A stretch of DNA of 64,000 bases from Novosphingobium sp. ZN18A2 (GTDB lineage: Bacteria; Pseudomonadota; Alphaproteobacteria; Sphingomonadales; Sphingomonadaceae), in the NCBI RefSeq assembly GCF_036784765.1, contig NZ_CP136651.1, positions 2,232,001-2,296,000 of the forward strand. The letters are read 5' to 3'. The notes beneath the pieces are model-generated. The model worked only from the letters and a program-made list of their open reading frames with translations, was not told the origin of the DNA and made no database searches. The position numbers and the translations under genes are program-made. This document shows, piece after piece, positions 8,554-18,522 of the stretch. Position 1 is the first letter of the stretch. Every line of letters starts with the position of its first letter.

Positions 8554-9357
8554 ATGTCCCTCCTCCGCGCGCCTCCCCTTGCCCTGTTTGCAGCCGGCGT
8601 TCTGCCAGCCGCCGCCCATGCGGACATTCCGGTGTGCGATTACACCGTCGTGCGGAGCTATCCCCACGGCACAGGCGACTTTACCGAAGGGCTCTTCTAC
8701 CGGGAAGGGCTGCTCTACGAGAGCACAGGAGAGCCCGGCCACTCGCGCATTGTGGTGCGCAAGCTCGACAGCCTGAAACCGCTGCGCGAAGCGCGCATAC
8801 CCGCCCCCCTGTTCGGCGAAGGCGTGATTGACTGGGGGGATCAGCTTATCAGCCTCACCTGGCGCGCCGGGATCGGATACCGCTGGGACCGCAAGACGCT
8901 GCGCAACACCGGCACCTTCACCTACAAGGGCGAAGGCTGGGGAATGACGCGCGACGGCAACACGATCTACCAGAGTGACGGATCGTCCACCCTGCTGCTG
9001 CGCGATCCGGCAACGATGAAAGTCACCGGCACGCTGCCCGTCACCGCCGAAGGCCGCGCGGTGCCGCTGCTGAACGAACTGGAATGGATTAACGGGGAAA
9101 TCTGGGCGAACGTCTGGATGACGGACAGCATCGCGCGGATCGACCCGGCCAGCGGCAAGGTAAAGGCGTGGATCGACCTTTCCGGCCTGCGCACCCGCGC
9201 GAAGGGATACGGGCAGGACGACGTGCTGAACGGCATCGCATGGGACGCGAAGCACCACCGCGTATTCGTGACCGGCAAGAACTGGAACCAGCTGTTCCAG
9301 ATCCGGTTGAAGCCGCCGTGCAAAATGCCGGCCGGCAAGCGCGAGGCACGGCAATAG
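8554..9357 (+). CDS. Glutaminyl-peptide cyclotransferase (bacterial/plant type), secreted
   Basis: A 267-residue protein with an N-terminal signal peptide (cleavage near AHA-D at about residue 24). It belongs to the glutamine cyclotransferase family, a five-bladed beta-propeller unrelated to the mammalian enzyme. Recognisable blocks are VVRSYPHGTGDFTEGLFY, GLLYESTG, NELEWINGEIWANVW and DDVLNGIAWD. The family converts N-terminal glutamine of peptides or proteins to pyroglutamate, here presumably in the periplasm. It follows trpC by 6 bp and may be co-transcribed with it, although it has no evident role in tryptophan synthesis. Confidence 0.85.
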   Translation: MSLLRAPPLALFAAGVLPAAAHADIPVCDYTVVRSYPHGTGDFTEGLFYREGLLYESTGEPGHSRIVVRKLDSLKPLREARIPAPLFGEGVIDWGDQLISLTWRAGIGYRWDRKTLRNTGTFTYKGEGWGMTRDGNTIYQSDGSSTLLLRDPATMKVTGTLPVTAEGRAVPLLNELEWINGEIWANVWMTDSIARIDPASGKVKAWIDLSGLRTRAKGYGQDDVLNGIAWDAKHHRVFVTGKNWNQLFQIRLKPPCKMPAGKREARQ

Positions 9358-9366
9358 GGCGTCTGG

Positions 9367-10476
9367 TCAGCGCAGCATCTTTTCCGCGTCGACCAGTTGA
9401 ACGTCGCTCATCCGGTCTAGAAAGTCTTCCAGATAGAACTTGTGCGATGCGCCGGTGAAAACCAGCATCCGCGTGCCGGGGTGGCGGGCAAGAACGTCGC
9501 GGATATTCGCCGCCATGCGCAGGTTGCGCACGTCCCATGACCCGGCATAGCCGCGCCCATACTGGCCGGGCGAAGGTTCGTTCATCGCCGCGCCGAAATC
9601 GGACCGGTATATCTCCATCGCCTGCGCCGGATCGTTATAGGCCCGGTACATGGCCAGCACCGCACCCGGCTTGCCAAGGTTCGCCGCCAGCGCATCGTCC
9701 AGCGCCTTGCGCCGGGCGGTGGCGGGATTGTCCCACGCCTTGCCTATGGCCTCCCCGGCCGCCTTGCGGTCCTGCGCCGATCCGTCGCGCGTGTCCGCGG
9801 TATGATCGTCGATCGGCCAGACCCGCTGGAGCCCCAGCCGCACCGCAAGGCGCGCCGCGATCAGCAGGGATTCGTTGCTGCCGCCGATCCGCTCATCGAG
9901 GAACTTGACGAGCGCGGCGCTTATCCCGTCGCCGGCGCGGCGTTCCGCACGGGGAAGATAAAGCCACTGGACGAATGCGGAAAACTCGTCGCCGGCAGCC
10001 AGCATCAGCGCGGCAAGATGGCGCCGCTGCGCGGCGGACGGGTTGTCCGGCCAACGCGCGAACGTGCTGTCCATCTCGGCGGTTGCCGACGGAACGTCCA
10101 GCCCGGTGGCAAGGCGCGCAGGCGCGGTGTCTATGCAATAGTCATCGATGTCGAAATTGTAGCGGCCCGGATAATGCAACAAGTACCAGCACTGGATACC
10201 GGAAAGGTTCTCTATGGCGATTTCCTGCGGCTTCCACGCGGCAAGGCGCTGCATCAATGGCTCAACCATCGCGTCGTCGATTTTCACCGGAAGCTGCGGA
10301 AGATGCGCGCCGCCCAGCACCATGACCTCGTTCGGTTTGTGCGGCCCGTGGTACTTGAACACGCCGGGATCGAAGGCGGCGCGATAAGGCGCGGCCAAGG
10401 CCGGTGCAGCGCAAAATGCCGACAGGCCAAGCGCGATTGCGGGAAGAATGCCCCGAAAAACGGATCTGCGTGCCAT
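9367..10476 (-). CDS. TraB/GumN-like secreted protein (DUF5694-like)
   Basis: A 369-residue protein with a Sec signal peptide (about residues 1-28, ending ALAAP). It resembles TraB/GumN-like and DUF5694 proteins: EVMVLGGAHLPQ near the N-terminus, EIAIENLSG, and a C-terminal FTGASHKFYLEDFL, which recalls the conserved G-x-x-H motif of the TraB fold. Some relatives are metal-dependent hydrolases, but the function of this group is unknown. It is convergent with the glutaminyl cyclase (9 bp apart) and divergent from moaC. With the cyclase it interrupts the trpC-moaC order. A perfect inverted repeat lies 25 bp upstream of its start. Confidence 0.6.
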   Translation of the reverse strand: MARRSVFRGILPAIALGLSAFCAAPALAAPYRAAFDPGVFKYHGPHKPNEVMVLGGAHLPQLPVKIDDAMVEPLMQRLAAWKPQEIAIENLSGIQCWYLLHYPGRYNFDIDDYCIDTAPARLATGLDVPSATAEMDSTFARWPDNPSAAQRRHLAALMLAAGDEFSAFVQWLYLPRAERRAGDGISAALVKFLDERIGGSNESLLIAARLAVRLGLQRVWPIDDHTADTRDGSAQDRKAAGEAIGKAWDNPATARRKALDDALAANLGKPGAVLAMYRAYNDPAQAMEIYRSDFGAAMNEPSPGQYGRGYAGSWDVRNLRMAANIRDVLARHPGTRMLVFTGASHKFYLEDFLDRMSDVQLVDAEKMLR

Positions 10477-10500
10477 GCCGTGTTCCCTGTGCGGATTGCT

Positions 10501-10520
10501 CTTGCGACTGCTGTCGCAAG
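10501..10520. promoter_or_regulatory. Perfect inverted repeat upstream of the TraB/GumN-like gene
   Basis: CTTGCGAC at 10501-10508 is repeated inverted as GTCGCAAG at 10513-10520 with a 4-base spacer. It lies in the 260-bp divergent gap before moaC, close to the minus-strand gene start. A dimeric repressor site is plausible. The rest of the gap shows no other clear signal. Confidence 0.4.
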
Positions 10521-10736
10521 TGACTGCCCAATGCGTATTACTGTGTCAATACAGCAAGTCTCATCACATCGGCGCAGACTATCCTGCTGGCGCAGACTGC
10601 CCCCTCGCGGCGGCACGGCTGCCCCGGACTTTTCTGCCCGCTTTGACCATACCCCTTCCCTTCATCGCCCGGCGTCGCCAAGTTGCGATGCGGAACCGTC
10701 AATTTCGTCCACTTATTCGGGGTAATCTGCAAAGGC

Positions 10737-11207
10737 ATGAACAAACTCACCCATCTTGACGACGCGGGCAACGCGCGGATGGTCGATATCGGCGGAAAGG
10801 CGGAAACGCATCGCGTGGCCGTGGCCGCCGGGCGGATCGCGATGTCGCAAGAGGCGCTGGCCGCCGTGCGCGAAGGAACCGTGGCGAAGGGCGACGTGCT
10901 TGCCACCGCGCGGATTGCCGGCATCATGGCCGCGAAGAAGACCGGCGAACTTATCCCGCTTTGCCACCCGTTGTCGCTTGACGCGGTAAGCGTCGACTTC
11001 ACCTTTCCGGACGGCGCAATCGAAGCGACCGCAACCGCGTCTCTGACCGGCCGGACCGGCGTTGAAATGGAAGCGATAACAGCGGTTTCCGTCGCGCTTT
11101 TGACAATTTACGACATGGCAAAGGCCATCGACAAGGGCATGGTGATCGAAAGCGTTCGCCTGATCGAGAAGCGCGGCGGGAAAAGCGGCACATGGAAGGC
11201 CGCGTGA
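10737..11207 (+). CDS. moaC: Cyclic pyranopterin monophosphate synthase MoaC
   Basis: Second step of molybdenum-cofactor synthesis, forming cyclic pyranopterin monophosphate. It has 156 residues with [16 protein letters not shown], the active-site segment [14 protein letters not shown] and [20 protein letters not shown], all hallmarks of MoaC. The start ATG gives the usual short N-terminus. Its 3' end overlaps moeA by 16 bases, so the two are coupled. Confidence 0.96.
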   Translation: MNKLTHLDDAGNARMVDIGGKAETHRVAVAAGRIAMSQEALAAVREGTVAKGDVLATARIAGIMAAKKTGELIPLCHPLSLDAVSVDFTFPDGAIEATATASLTGRTGVEMEAITAVSVALLTIYDMAKAIDKGMVIESVRLIEKRGGKSGTWKAA

Positions 11208-12421
11208 GGGACGCGCCGCGCCAGCCGCCGCTTCCGCTGGAAGAAGCGCAGCGCCGCCTGCTGGACCTTGCGCCCCAATTGCGCATGGAACATCGCGCGG
11301 CAGAGGAATGCGCGGGGTTCTACCTTGCCGAACCGCTCAAGGCGCAGCGCAGCCAGCCTGCGCGCCCTGTTTCGGCAATGGACGGTTATGCCTGCCGCGC
11401 GGCCGACCTGCCGGGGCCATGCCGCATAGTCGGCGAAAGCGCGGCGGGGCATCCTTTTGCCGGACGGGTAGCCCCCGGCGAGGCGGTGCGCATCTCCACG
11501 GGTGCGGTCGTGCCCGAGGGAGCCGATTCCGTACTGTTGCAGGAAGACTGCACGTGCGAGGCAAACCACGTGCGGGTAACGGGTGAGCCGCCCTCGCCCC
11601 CGCACCGCCATATCCGCCCGGCGGCGATGGACTTTGCATCCGACAGCGAAATCCTGCCCGCCGGAACCCGGCTTGGCCCCGCGCAGATCGCGCTCGCCAT
11701 CGCGGGCGGGCACCACCTGTTGCCCGTGCGTGCCATGCCGCGCGTAACCGTGATCGATTCGGGCGACGAACTGGTTGCGCCGGGGGCCGCGTGCGGGGTG
11801 CACCAGCTTCCCGCCAGCAACGGCCCAATGCTGGCCGCGATGGCTTCCGCCTATCCCGCCGCCGTTACCCGCGTCGGCCCGGTGCCGGACAGCATCGATG
11901 CCATCGTCGCCGCGCTCGACACGCAACCCGCGGCGGATCTTGTGGTGACGAGCGGCGGTGCATCGGTTGGCGATCATGACCTGATCCGCCCCGCGCTGGC
12001 CGAAATCGGCGCGGAACTGGCGTTCTGGCGCGTGGCGATAAAGCCGGGCAAGCCGCTGCTGGTGGCCCGCAGGGGCAAGCAGCTGATCCTGGGCTTGCCG
12101 GGCAATCCGGCGTCGGCCTTTGTCACCGGCTGGCTGTTCATGCTGCCTCTGTTGCGCAAGGCACTGGGAAGCGCCCACCCGCTACCCACCACCATTCCCG
12201 CCACGTTGGGCGCGCCGATGGCGCGTGGCGGAAGCCGGATGGAGTTCATCCGGGCACGCTGGGACGGCGAATGCGTGGTGCCCGAATCGCTTCAGGATTC
12301 GGGTGCGCTTTCCCCCCTTGCCCATGCCAACGCGCTGATCGTGCGCAAGGCCGGCGCGCCCGAACGCCCGGCGGGAGACGTAGTGCCAACATATGTCCTG
12401 GGGCTGGACGGGGTTACTTGA
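11192..12421 (+). CDS. moeA: Molybdopterin molybdenumtransferase MoeA
   Basis: Inserts molybdenum into molybdopterin. A 409-residue protein with the family's [15 protein letters not shown] motif, [19 protein letters not shown], the MPT-binding domain [15 protein letters not shown] and the [12 protein letters not shown] motif. Start chosen at the ATG inside the 3' end of moaC; the 16-base overlap implies translational coupling. lexA begins 59 bp after its stop with its own SOS box. Confidence 0.95.
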   Translation: MEGRVRDAPRQPPLPLEEAQRRLLDLAPQLRMEHRAAEECAGFYLAEPLKAQRSQPARPVSAMDGYACRAADLPGPCRIVGESAAGHPFAGRVAPGEAVRISTGAVVPEGADSVLLQEDCTCEANHVRVTGEPPSPPHRHIRPAAMDFASDSEILPAGTRLGPAQIALAIAGGHHLLPVRAMPRVTVIDSGDELVAPGAACGVHQLPASNGPMLAAMASAYPAAVTRVGPVPDSIDAIVAALDTQPAADLVVTSGGASVGDHDLIRPALAEIGAELAFWRVAIKPGKPLLVARRGKQLILGLPGNPASAFVTGWLFMLPLLRKALGSAHPLPTTIPATLGAPMARGGSRMEFIRARWDGECVVPESLQDSGALSPLAHANALIVRKAGAPERPAGDVVPTYVLGLDGVT

Positions 12422-12445
12422 CGAGTAGCGAATCGTTTCGTATCT

Positions 12446-12460
12446 GTTCCGCATTCGTTC
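12446..12460 (+). promoter_or_regulatory. LexA (SOS) box, GTTC-N7-GTTC
   Basis: The sequence GTTCCGCATTCGTTC is an exact direct repeat of the alphaproteobacterial LexA operator GTTC-N7-GTTC. It lies 20 bp before the lexA start codon, so lexA is probably autorepressed. Confidence 0.85.
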
Positions 12461-12480
12461 ACCACACGGAGTGGCGCGAG

Positions 12481-13197
12481 ATGCTGACCCGCAAGCAGCA
12501 CGAACTGCTGACTTTCATCCAGTCGAAGCTCGAGGAATCGGGCATTTCCCCGTCTTTCGAGGAAATGAAGGACGCGCTGGACCTCAAATCGAAGTCGGGC
12601 GTGCACCGGCTGATTTCCGCGCTGGAAGAACGCGGCTTCATCCGCCGCCTGCCAAACCGGGCAAGGGCGCTGGAAGTGCTCAAGCAGCCCGATGCGGTCG
12701 CCGCCCGTCCCAAGGCTGCGGCGCCCGCTGCGGCCAATGCGAACACGGCAACCGGCGTGGTGCGCGGCGGACAGGCATCGCGGCCTGCTCCTGCCAATCC
12801 GGCCCCTGCCAACGACGTGGTGGAAATCCCGCTGCACGGCCGCATCGCGGCGGGCGTCCCGATCGAGGCGCTGGAAGATAGCGCGACCCTACCCGTCCCC
12901 GCCGCCCTGCTTGGCTCGGGCGAACATTATGCGCTTGAGGTTTCGGGCGATTCGATGGTGGAAGCCGGCATCCTTGACGGCGACTATGCGCTTGTCCGCC
13001 GCACCGACACGGCCCGCGATGGCGAAATCGTGGTGGCGCTGGTGCGTGGAGAGGAAGCGACGCTGAAATACCTTCGCCGCGAAGACGGGCTTGTGCGCCT
13101 CGATCCGGCAAACGCTGCTTACGAACCGCAAATCTACCGACCGGACGAAGTGCAGGTGCAGGGCCGTCTGGCGGGGCTGTTGCGCCGCTATCACTAA
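12481..13197 (+). CDS. lexA: LexA repressor
   Basis: SOS-response repressor and self-cleaving serine protease. It has 238 residues: N-terminal winged helix ([20 protein letters not shown], residues 2-21), then an Ala/Pro-rich linker at about 70-110 that is longer than in E. coli LexA, then the S24 peptidase domain. The scissile bond Ala124-Gly125 is in RIAAGVPIE, the nucleophile is Ser158 ([10 protein letters not shown]) and the general base Lys196 (ATLKYL). The ATG at 12481 opens the canonical N-terminus; longer frames run back into moeA. An exact GTTC-N7-GTTC operator lies just upstream. Its last 4 bases overlap the convergent comEC stop. Confidence 0.96.
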   Translation: MLTRKQHELLTFIQSKLEESGISPSFEEMKDALDLKSKSGVHRLISALEERGFIRRLPNRARALEVLKQPDAVAARPKAAAPAAANANTATGVVRGGQASRPAPANPAPANDVVEIPLHGRIAAGVPIEALEDSATLPVPAALLGSGEHYALEVSGDSMVEAGILDGDYALVRRTDTARDGEIVVALVRGEEATLKYLRREDGLVRLDPANAAYEPQIYRPDEVQVQGRLAGLLRRYH

Positions 13198-15449
13198 GGC
13201 ACGTTCGCGCTGGCCGGTTTGACGTCCGTCGCGGTGGGTGCCGGCCGCGTGGTCGGGCGTTTGATGTAGGTTCGTTGCCCGCCAAGGCGTTCCCATCCGT
13301 GTCGTCCCTGCTGGCTTGCAACGCTGGTGACGCGCCGGCTTTCCAGATCGATGGAAAGCCCGCCCGCCCGTTCGAGGAAGCGTCTGTCCGCCTTGATCCA
13401 GCGCGGACGGCAGCTTGACGGAAGCCAGCGATCGGCGATGACGATATCTGCCCGTTCGCAAGCAGCGGCCAATGCCAGTGCATCCACCCTGTAACGGCTG
13501 CGCGCCATCAGCAGGTGCCAGTTCCTGCCGCCGCGCCGAATCGTGACGCTGCAGAAATCGGGACTGCAGCGCGCGCCCGGCGATCCGGCCACCGGTGCAG
13601 GCTCTCCCGCCCTGCCAGCCATTTCTTTCAGGTTGTCGCGCGTATAGCTGCTTCGCCCCTCGCGCAGGATGAACAGATCGTGCCCCGCGCCGGCAATCGC
13701 GACATTGCGACCGTCACCCGTCACAAGGACATCGGGTGGTTTCACGAAGGCAAGACCCGCCACGCCCAGTCCGATCGGAACCAGCCCGGCCAGGCGGACC
13801 CTGCCGCTCCACAGTGCCAGCCACAGTCCGCCGCCCACGAAAAGCGCAAACGCAGCGCCCCCCATCGCGGGCATCAGCGTGACAGCGCCCGGACGACTCG
13901 CGGTGAAACGGGCGATGGCGATCAGGAGGTCGAGCGATTGGCCCGCCAGCCACCACACAGGCGCGCCGATATGCGCAAGGTCGAGCACAAGCGCGACTGC
14001 GATCAGCGGCATCGAAACGAAGGTCGTCAGCGGGATGGCGATTACGTTGGCCAGCGCGCCATAGACGCCGGCACGATGAAAGTGGAACAGGCCGATGGGC
14101 ATAAGGACCAGTTCGATCACGACGCCGGTTGCCAGAAGAACGGCCGCGCCACGCGCAAGGCGCCGAACCGGACCTTCCTCTCGCGGCGCGGCGAACGCCT
14201 TCATCGGCGCGGAGGAATGAAGCGCAACGATCGCGATGACCGCCGCGAAGCTCAACTGGAAGCTGGGACCGGCCACCGCCTCGGGCCAGAACGCCATGAC
14301 GAACAGCGCGGCCGCCGCTACCAGCCGCATGGACAGCGGATCGCGCCCCAGCGCCAGCGCCCCCAGCACCAGCACCGCACCGATGCACGAACGCACCGTC
14401 GGAACCTGCGCGCCGGTCAGCAAGGTATAGAAAATACCCGTCACCGCCCCCGCCCCCGCTGCGACGAGTGGCAACCGCACGCGCAGCGCCAATGCGGGCC
14501 AAAGCGCGAGCAGCCGGACGGTGAGGAAATAGGCGGCGGCAATCACCGCGCTGACGTGCAGCCCGCTGATCGACAGAAGATGCGTAAGCCCCGCATCGCG
14601 CATCGCGTCTTCGTCCGCCTTGCGGATTCCGCCCCGGTCGCCACTGGCGAAGGCCGCCGCGATCGCCCCCGGCGTTCCGCCAAGATGCGCGCGCACATGG
14701 CGCGACAGCGCGTGTTGCAATGCGCGCATCGTGCCGCCGCCGCGCGAGGACTTGACAAGGGTCGGCCTGCCCAGCGCGCTGCCCGTCGCCGCCCACCCGC
14801 GAAACCACGCCGTGCGCGCGAAATCGTAAGCCCCTGGAAGCATCGGCCCCGCCGGCGGCATCAGCCGCGCCTTTACGCGGATTACCGCGCCTTCCCTGTA
14901 ATCCGGCGCATCCAACTTCTGCAGCAGGTTGATCCGCACCCTTGCCGCCCGGTCAACGCCGTCGATCCGGGCATCGAGTACAAGCCGCACACGCTCATGC
15001 GCGGGCTGCACTTGCCGGTCCACGATGCGCCCCAGAACCGTGGTCACCATTCGTCCGGGCAACGGTTGGACTCCGGCAAGCGCGGACTTCGTCCAGATCG
15101 TCGCGCAGCCTGCCGCCGCCATCACGGCAAGGCCCATGGTCGCGCCAAGCAGCACCGGGTATTTGCCCGCCAGGGCGCCCTCGCAAGCCAGCATCGCACC
15201 CGCCAACACAGCGCAGGCCGCGCAACCGGCGATAAGCACGGTCCATTCCGGCCATCCGGGAAGAACAAACCACGCGGCAATCCCGCATGCGAAAGCAACG
15301 GCCAGCCAGGGGCCGCGTTCGAACGGATGGGCGGCCAGAAACTTTTCCGCAGTGCGGCAAACGCTGGACAATCGGGGAAATCTGTCCCAATGCCGCGCCG
15401 TCCCGGCAATGTCGCCCAAGGGTGCGGCGGCTGCTTTACCGGGCGCCAT
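13194..15449 (-). CDS. comEC: ComEC/Rec2-family DNA uptake channel protein
   Basis: A 751-residue integral membrane protein. The central competence domain has [20 protein letters not shown], typical of ComEC, preceded by DUF4131-like membrane segments and an OB-like region ([20 protein letters not shown]). After the membrane core there is a C-terminal region with [20 protein letters not shown] and [14 protein letters not shown]. It looks like the metallo-beta-lactamase-like domain, but the HxHxDH zinc motif is not visible. The protein would carry single-stranded DNA across the inner membrane in transformation. The ATG at 15449 is chosen; a longer frame to 15554 runs inside gltX and has no better ribosome-binding site. 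It converges on lexA with a 4-base overlap. Confidence 0.87.
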   Translation of the reverse strand: MAPGKAAAAPLGDIAGTARHWDRFPRLSSVCRTAEKFLAAHPFERGPWLAVAFACGIAAWFVLPGWPEWTVLIAGCAACAVLAGAMLACEGALAGKYPVLLGATMGLAVMAAAGCATIWTKSALAGVQPLPGRMVTTVLGRIVDRQVQPAHERVRLVLDARIDGVDRAARVRINLLQKLDAPDYREGAVIRVKARLMPPAGPMLPGAYDFARTAWFRGWAATGSALGRPTLVKSSRGGGTMRALQHALSRHVRAHLGGTPGAIAAAFASGDRGGIRKADEDAMRDAGLTHLLSISGLHVSAVIAAAYFLTVRLLALWPALALRVRLPLVAAGAGAVTGIFYTLLTGAQVPTVRSCIGAVLVLGALALGRDPLSMRLVAAAALFVMAFWPEAVAGPSFQLSFAAVIAIVALHSSAPMKAFAAPREEGPVRRLARGAAVLLATGVVIELVLMPIGLFHFHRAGVYGALANVIAIPLTTFVSMPLIAVALVLDLAHIGAPVWWLAGQSLDLLIAIARFTASRPGAVTLMPAMGGAAFALFVGGGLWLALWSGRVRLAGLVPIGLGVAGLAFVKPPDVLVTGDGRNVAIAGAGHDLFILREGRSSYTRDNLKEMAGRAGEPAPVAGSPGARCSPDFCSVTIRRGGRNWHLLMARSRYRVDALALAAACERADIVIADRWLPSSCRPRWIKADRRFLERAGGLSIDLESRRVTSVASQQGRHGWERLGGQRTYIKRPTTRPAPTATDVKPASANVP

Positions 15450-15477
15450 GAGCCAAAAGGAAAGGATCGCGCGGCCG

Positions 15478-16938
15478 ATGGCAAGCGCTAACGCAACCGA
15501 TTCAGCAGCAACGGGAAAAACCCCGGTCGTAACCCGCTTCGCCCCCTCGCCCACGGGGTTCCTTCACATCGGCGGTGCACGCACTGCGCTGTTCAACTGG
15601 CTGTTCGCGCGCCATCACGGCGGCAAGTACCTGCTGCGGATCGAGGATACCGACCGCGCCCGATCCACCGAACCGGCCATTGCCGCCATTTTCGACGGAT
15701 TGAACTGGCTCGGCCTTGGCGGAGACGAAGAGCCGGTGTTCCAGTTCGCCCGGTCGGACCGTCATGCCCAAGTCGCGCAACAGCTGCTGGACGCGGGCCA
15801 GGCATACCGCTGCTATCTGACACCCGAAGAATTGAAGGCTCGGCGCGAAAAGGCGCAGGCCGAGCGCCGCCCGTTCCGCATAGAAAGCGAATGGCGCGAT
15901 GCCGATCCGGCCACCTGGCCCGAAGGCGCGCCCTATGTCGTGCGGATCAAGGCCCCGCGTGAGGGCGAAACAAGTATCAACGATCAGGTGCAGGGCCGCG
16001 TCAGCGTGTCCAATGCCGAGATCGACGACTTCGTGATCCTGCGCTCGGACGGTACGCCGACCTATATGCTGGCCGTCGTGGTGGACGACCGCGACATGGG
16101 CGTAACGCACGTGATCCGGGGGGACGACCACCTGAACAATGCGTTCCGCCAGCTGGTTATCCTGCGCGCGATGGACGCGATCGAAGGTGGCTGGCCCGAT
16201 CCGGTCTATGCCCACGTGCCGCTGATCCACGGGGCCGACGGCGCGAAACTGTCCAAGCGGCACGGGGCGCTGGGCGTCGATACCTATCGCGACGAACTGG
16301 GCATCCTTCCCGAAGCGCTGTTCAATTACCTCCTCCGGCTTGGCTGGGGCCACGGCGACGACGAGATCATCGCGCGCGAAAAGGCGGTCGAATGGTTCGA
16401 TATCGCCCATGTGGGCAAAAGCCCGTCGCGTTTCGATCTCAAGAAGCTGCAGAACCTCAATGGCCACTATATCCGCGAAGCGGACGATGCGCGCCTTGCC
16501 GGGCTCGTCGCACCGCTTCTGGCCGAAAAGTCGTCCGGTTTCGACGAAGCGCGCGACACGGCCCTGCTACAACGCGCGATGCCCGTGCTGAAGCCGCGCG
16601 CGGCCGACCTGCACGAGCTGGCTGCCGGCGCGGGCTTCCTTTTCGCTTCTCGCCCGCTCTCTCTGGACGAGAAGGCCGCGAAGCTGCTCGGTGATGAACA
16701 AAGGGCGCTTTTGGCCAGCATTTCCGCCCGTCTCGAAGCGGAAAATGACTGGACAACCGAAAGGCTGGAAGCCACTGTCAAGGCTATGGCAGAAGAGCTC
16801 GGGCTGGGCCTGGGCAAACTGGCCCAACCACTTCGCGCGGCGCTGACGGGGCAGGCGACCTCGCCCGGAATTTTCGACGTGCTGTTCCTGCTTGGCAAGG
16901 ACGAATCGCTGGCGCGGATACGCGACCAGGCGGCTTGA
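15478..16938 (+). CDS. gltX: Glutamate--tRNA ligase
   Basis: Charges tRNA-Glu, needed for protein synthesis and for 5-aminolevulinate formation in alphaproteobacteria only indirectly. It has 486 residues with the class I HIGH-type motif ([20 protein letters not shown]), [10 protein letters not shown] and the KMSKS-like [13 protein letters not shown]. The ATG at 15478 has AAGGAAAGGA 12 bases upstream. An in-frame ATG at 15448 would overlap the comEC start codon and has no ribosome-binding site. gltA follows 50 bp downstream on the same strand. Confidence 0.95.
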   Translation: MASANATDSAATGKTPVVTRFAPSPTGFLHIGGARTALFNWLFARHHGGKYLLRIEDTDRARSTEPAIAAIFDGLNWLGLGGDEEPVFQFARSDRHAQVAQQLLDAGQAYRCYLTPEELKARREKAQAERRPFRIESEWRDADPATWPEGAPYVVRIKAPREGETSINDQVQGRVSVSNAEIDDFVILRSDGTPTYMLAVVVDDRDMGVTHVIRGDDHLNNAFRQLVILRAMDAIEGGWPDPVYAHVPLIHGADGAKLSKRHGALGVDTYRDELGILPEALFNYLLRLGWGHGDDEIIAREKAVEWFDIAHVGKSPSRFDLKKLQNLNGHYIREADDARLAGLVAPLLAEKSSGFDEARDTALLQRAMPVLKPRAADLHELAAGAGFLFASRPLSLDEKAAKLLGDEQRALLASISARLEAENDWTTERLEATVKAMAEELGLGLGKLAQPLRAALTGQATSPGIFDVLFLLGKDESLARIRDQAA

Positions 16939-16988
16939 TCCGGTCATCGGGGTGCAGCGCAGAACACAACAGAACAGGAGTCTCTGAC

Positions 16989-18275
16989 ATGGGTGACAAA
17001 ACAGCGACACTCAACGCGGACGGCAAAGGCTATGACATGCCGGTATTGAGCGGCACGTTGGGGCCGGACGTGGTCGACATCCGCAAGCTTTACGGCCAGT
17101 CGCACATGTTCACCTATGACCCCGGCTTCACATCGACCGCGAGCTGCGAAAGCGGGCTGACCTATATCGATGGCGAAGACGGCGTGCTGCTGCATCGCGG
17201 CTATCCGATCGGGCAGTTGGCGGAACATTCCAGCTTCACCGAAGTCGCCTACCTGATGCTGAATGGCGAATTGCCCAGCAAGGACGAGCTCGACACTTTC
17301 AACTACACGATCACGCGGCACACGATGCTGCACGAGCAGTTGATGACGTTCTATCGCGGTTTCCGCCGCGATGCGCACCCGATGGCGGTGATGTGCGGCG
17401 TGGTTGGCGCGCTGTCGGCCTTCTATCACGACAGCACGGACATTTCGGACCCGGTGCAGCGCCGTATCGCCAGCCACCGCCTGATCGCCAAGATGCCGAC
17501 GATCGCGGCGATGGCCTATAAATACGCGGTAGGGCAGCCGTTCCTCTATCCGGACAACTCGCTCAGCTACACGGGCAACTTCCTGCGGATGACGTTCGGT
17601 GTGCCGGCGGAGCCCTATGAAATCCATCCGGCGGTCGAACGCGCGATGGATCGCATCTTCATCCTGCATGCCGACCACGAACAGAACGCCTCGACCTCTA
17701 CCGTGCGGCTTGCCGGCTCGTCCGGCGCGAACCCGTTCGCGTGCATCGCGGCGGGCATCGCCTGCCTGTGGGGCCCCGCGCATGGCGGCGCCAACGAAGC
17801 GGCGCTCAACATGCTCCACGAGATCGGCACGCCCGACAAGATTCCCCACTATATCGAGCGGGCGAAGGACAAGAACGATCCGTTCCGCCTGATGGGTTTC
17901 GGCCACCGCGTGTACAAGAACTATGACCCGCGGGCGACGGTGATGCAGAAGACCGTGCGCGAGGTGTTCCAGGCGCTCAACGTGACCGATCCGGTGTTCG
18001 AAACCGCGCTTCGCCTTGAAGAAATCGCCCTGTCGGACCCCTACTTCGTCGAGAAGAAGCTGTTCCCGAACGTCGATTTCTATTCGGGCATCATCCTTTC
18101 CGCGATCGGATTCCCGACCACGATGTTCACTGCGCTGTTCGCCCTTGCCCGCACCGTGGGCTGGGTTGCCCAGTGGAACGAAATGATTTCCGACCCCGGC
18201 CAGAAGATCGGCCGCCCGCGCCAGCTTTACACCGGCCCGACGCAGCGCGACTACGTGCCCGTAGACAAGCGCTGA
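16989..18275 (+). CDS. gltA: Citrate synthase (type II)
   Basis: Condenses acetyl-CoA and oxaloacetate at the entry of the TCA cycle. The 428-residue length and the N-terminal beta-rich extension ([20 protein letters not shown]) indicate the hexameric, NADH-sensitive Gram-negative type. Catalytic segments are visible: [35 protein letters not shown] and [15 protein letters not shown], with the catalytic Asp in the C-terminal PNVDFYSG. The start is supported by AGGAG upstream. It is the first gene after gltX, and a small membrane protein follows 31 bp later. Confidence 0.97.
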   Translation: MGDKTATLNADGKGYDMPVLSGTLGPDVVDIRKLYGQSHMFTYDPGFTSTASCESGLTYIDGEDGVLLHRGYPIGQLAEHSSFTEVAYLMLNGELPSKDELDTFNYTITRHTMLHEQLMTFYRGFRRDAHPMAVMCGVVGALSAFYHDSTDISDPVQRRIASHRLIAKMPTIAAMAYKYAVGQPFLYPDNSLSYTGNFLRMTFGVPAEPYEIHPAVERAMDRIFILHADHEQNASTSTVRLAGSSGANPFACIAAGIACLWGPAHGGANEAALNMLHEIGTPDKIPHYIERAKDKNDPFRLMGFGHRVYKNYDPRATVMQKTVREVFQALNVTDPVFETALRLEEIALSDPYFVEKKLFPNVDFYSGIILSAIGFPTTMFTALFALARTVGWVAQWNEMISDPGQKIGRPRQLYTGPTQRDYVPVDKR

Positions 18276-18306
18276 AGCTGACAACATCAAAAAGGAGCGC
18301 GCAACG

Positions 18307-18501
18307 ATGCGGATCGTCATTCAGGCCATCGGAATCGCCGCGCTCCTTATGGGCCTGCTCTGGATCGGCCAGGGCACCGGCCTTGTGATGTGGCCGTCGT
18401 CAAGCTTCATGCTGGCGCAGGGCCAATGGGCGGTTTACGGGGCAATCCTGGCCGCCGCGGGCATCGCGATCTTCATGCTGGCGCGCAAACGACGCCCTTA
18501 G
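18307..18501 (+). CDS. Small two-helix membrane protein, unknown function
   Basis: A 64-residue protein with two predicted membrane helices (residues about 4-22 and 40-58) and a basic C-terminus (ARKRRP). AAAAGGAGC lies 9 bases upstream of the ATG, a strong ribosome-binding site that supports real translation. It follows gltA by 31 bp in the same direction and converges on the kinase-like gene. I do not recognise a family. Confidence 0.7.
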   Translation: MRIVIQAIGIAALLMGLLWIGQGTGLVMWPSSSFMLAQGQWAVYGAILAAAGIAIFMLARKRRP

Positions 18502-18522
18502 ATCGGTTTCGGATCGCTTCGC

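Noticed and set aside
15448..15480. GltX starting at 15448, overlapping the comEC start codon
   Set aside because: The ATG at 15478 has a ribosome-binding site and needs no overlap. The earlier ATG has none. It cannot be excluded without protein data.
13515..15491. A 658-codon frame opposite comEC
   Set aside because: Arg/Gln/His-rich composition with no motif; it is the shadow of comEC.
16944..18320. A 458-codon frame opposite gltA
   Set aside because: Shadow of citrate synthase; no domain or ribosome-binding site.
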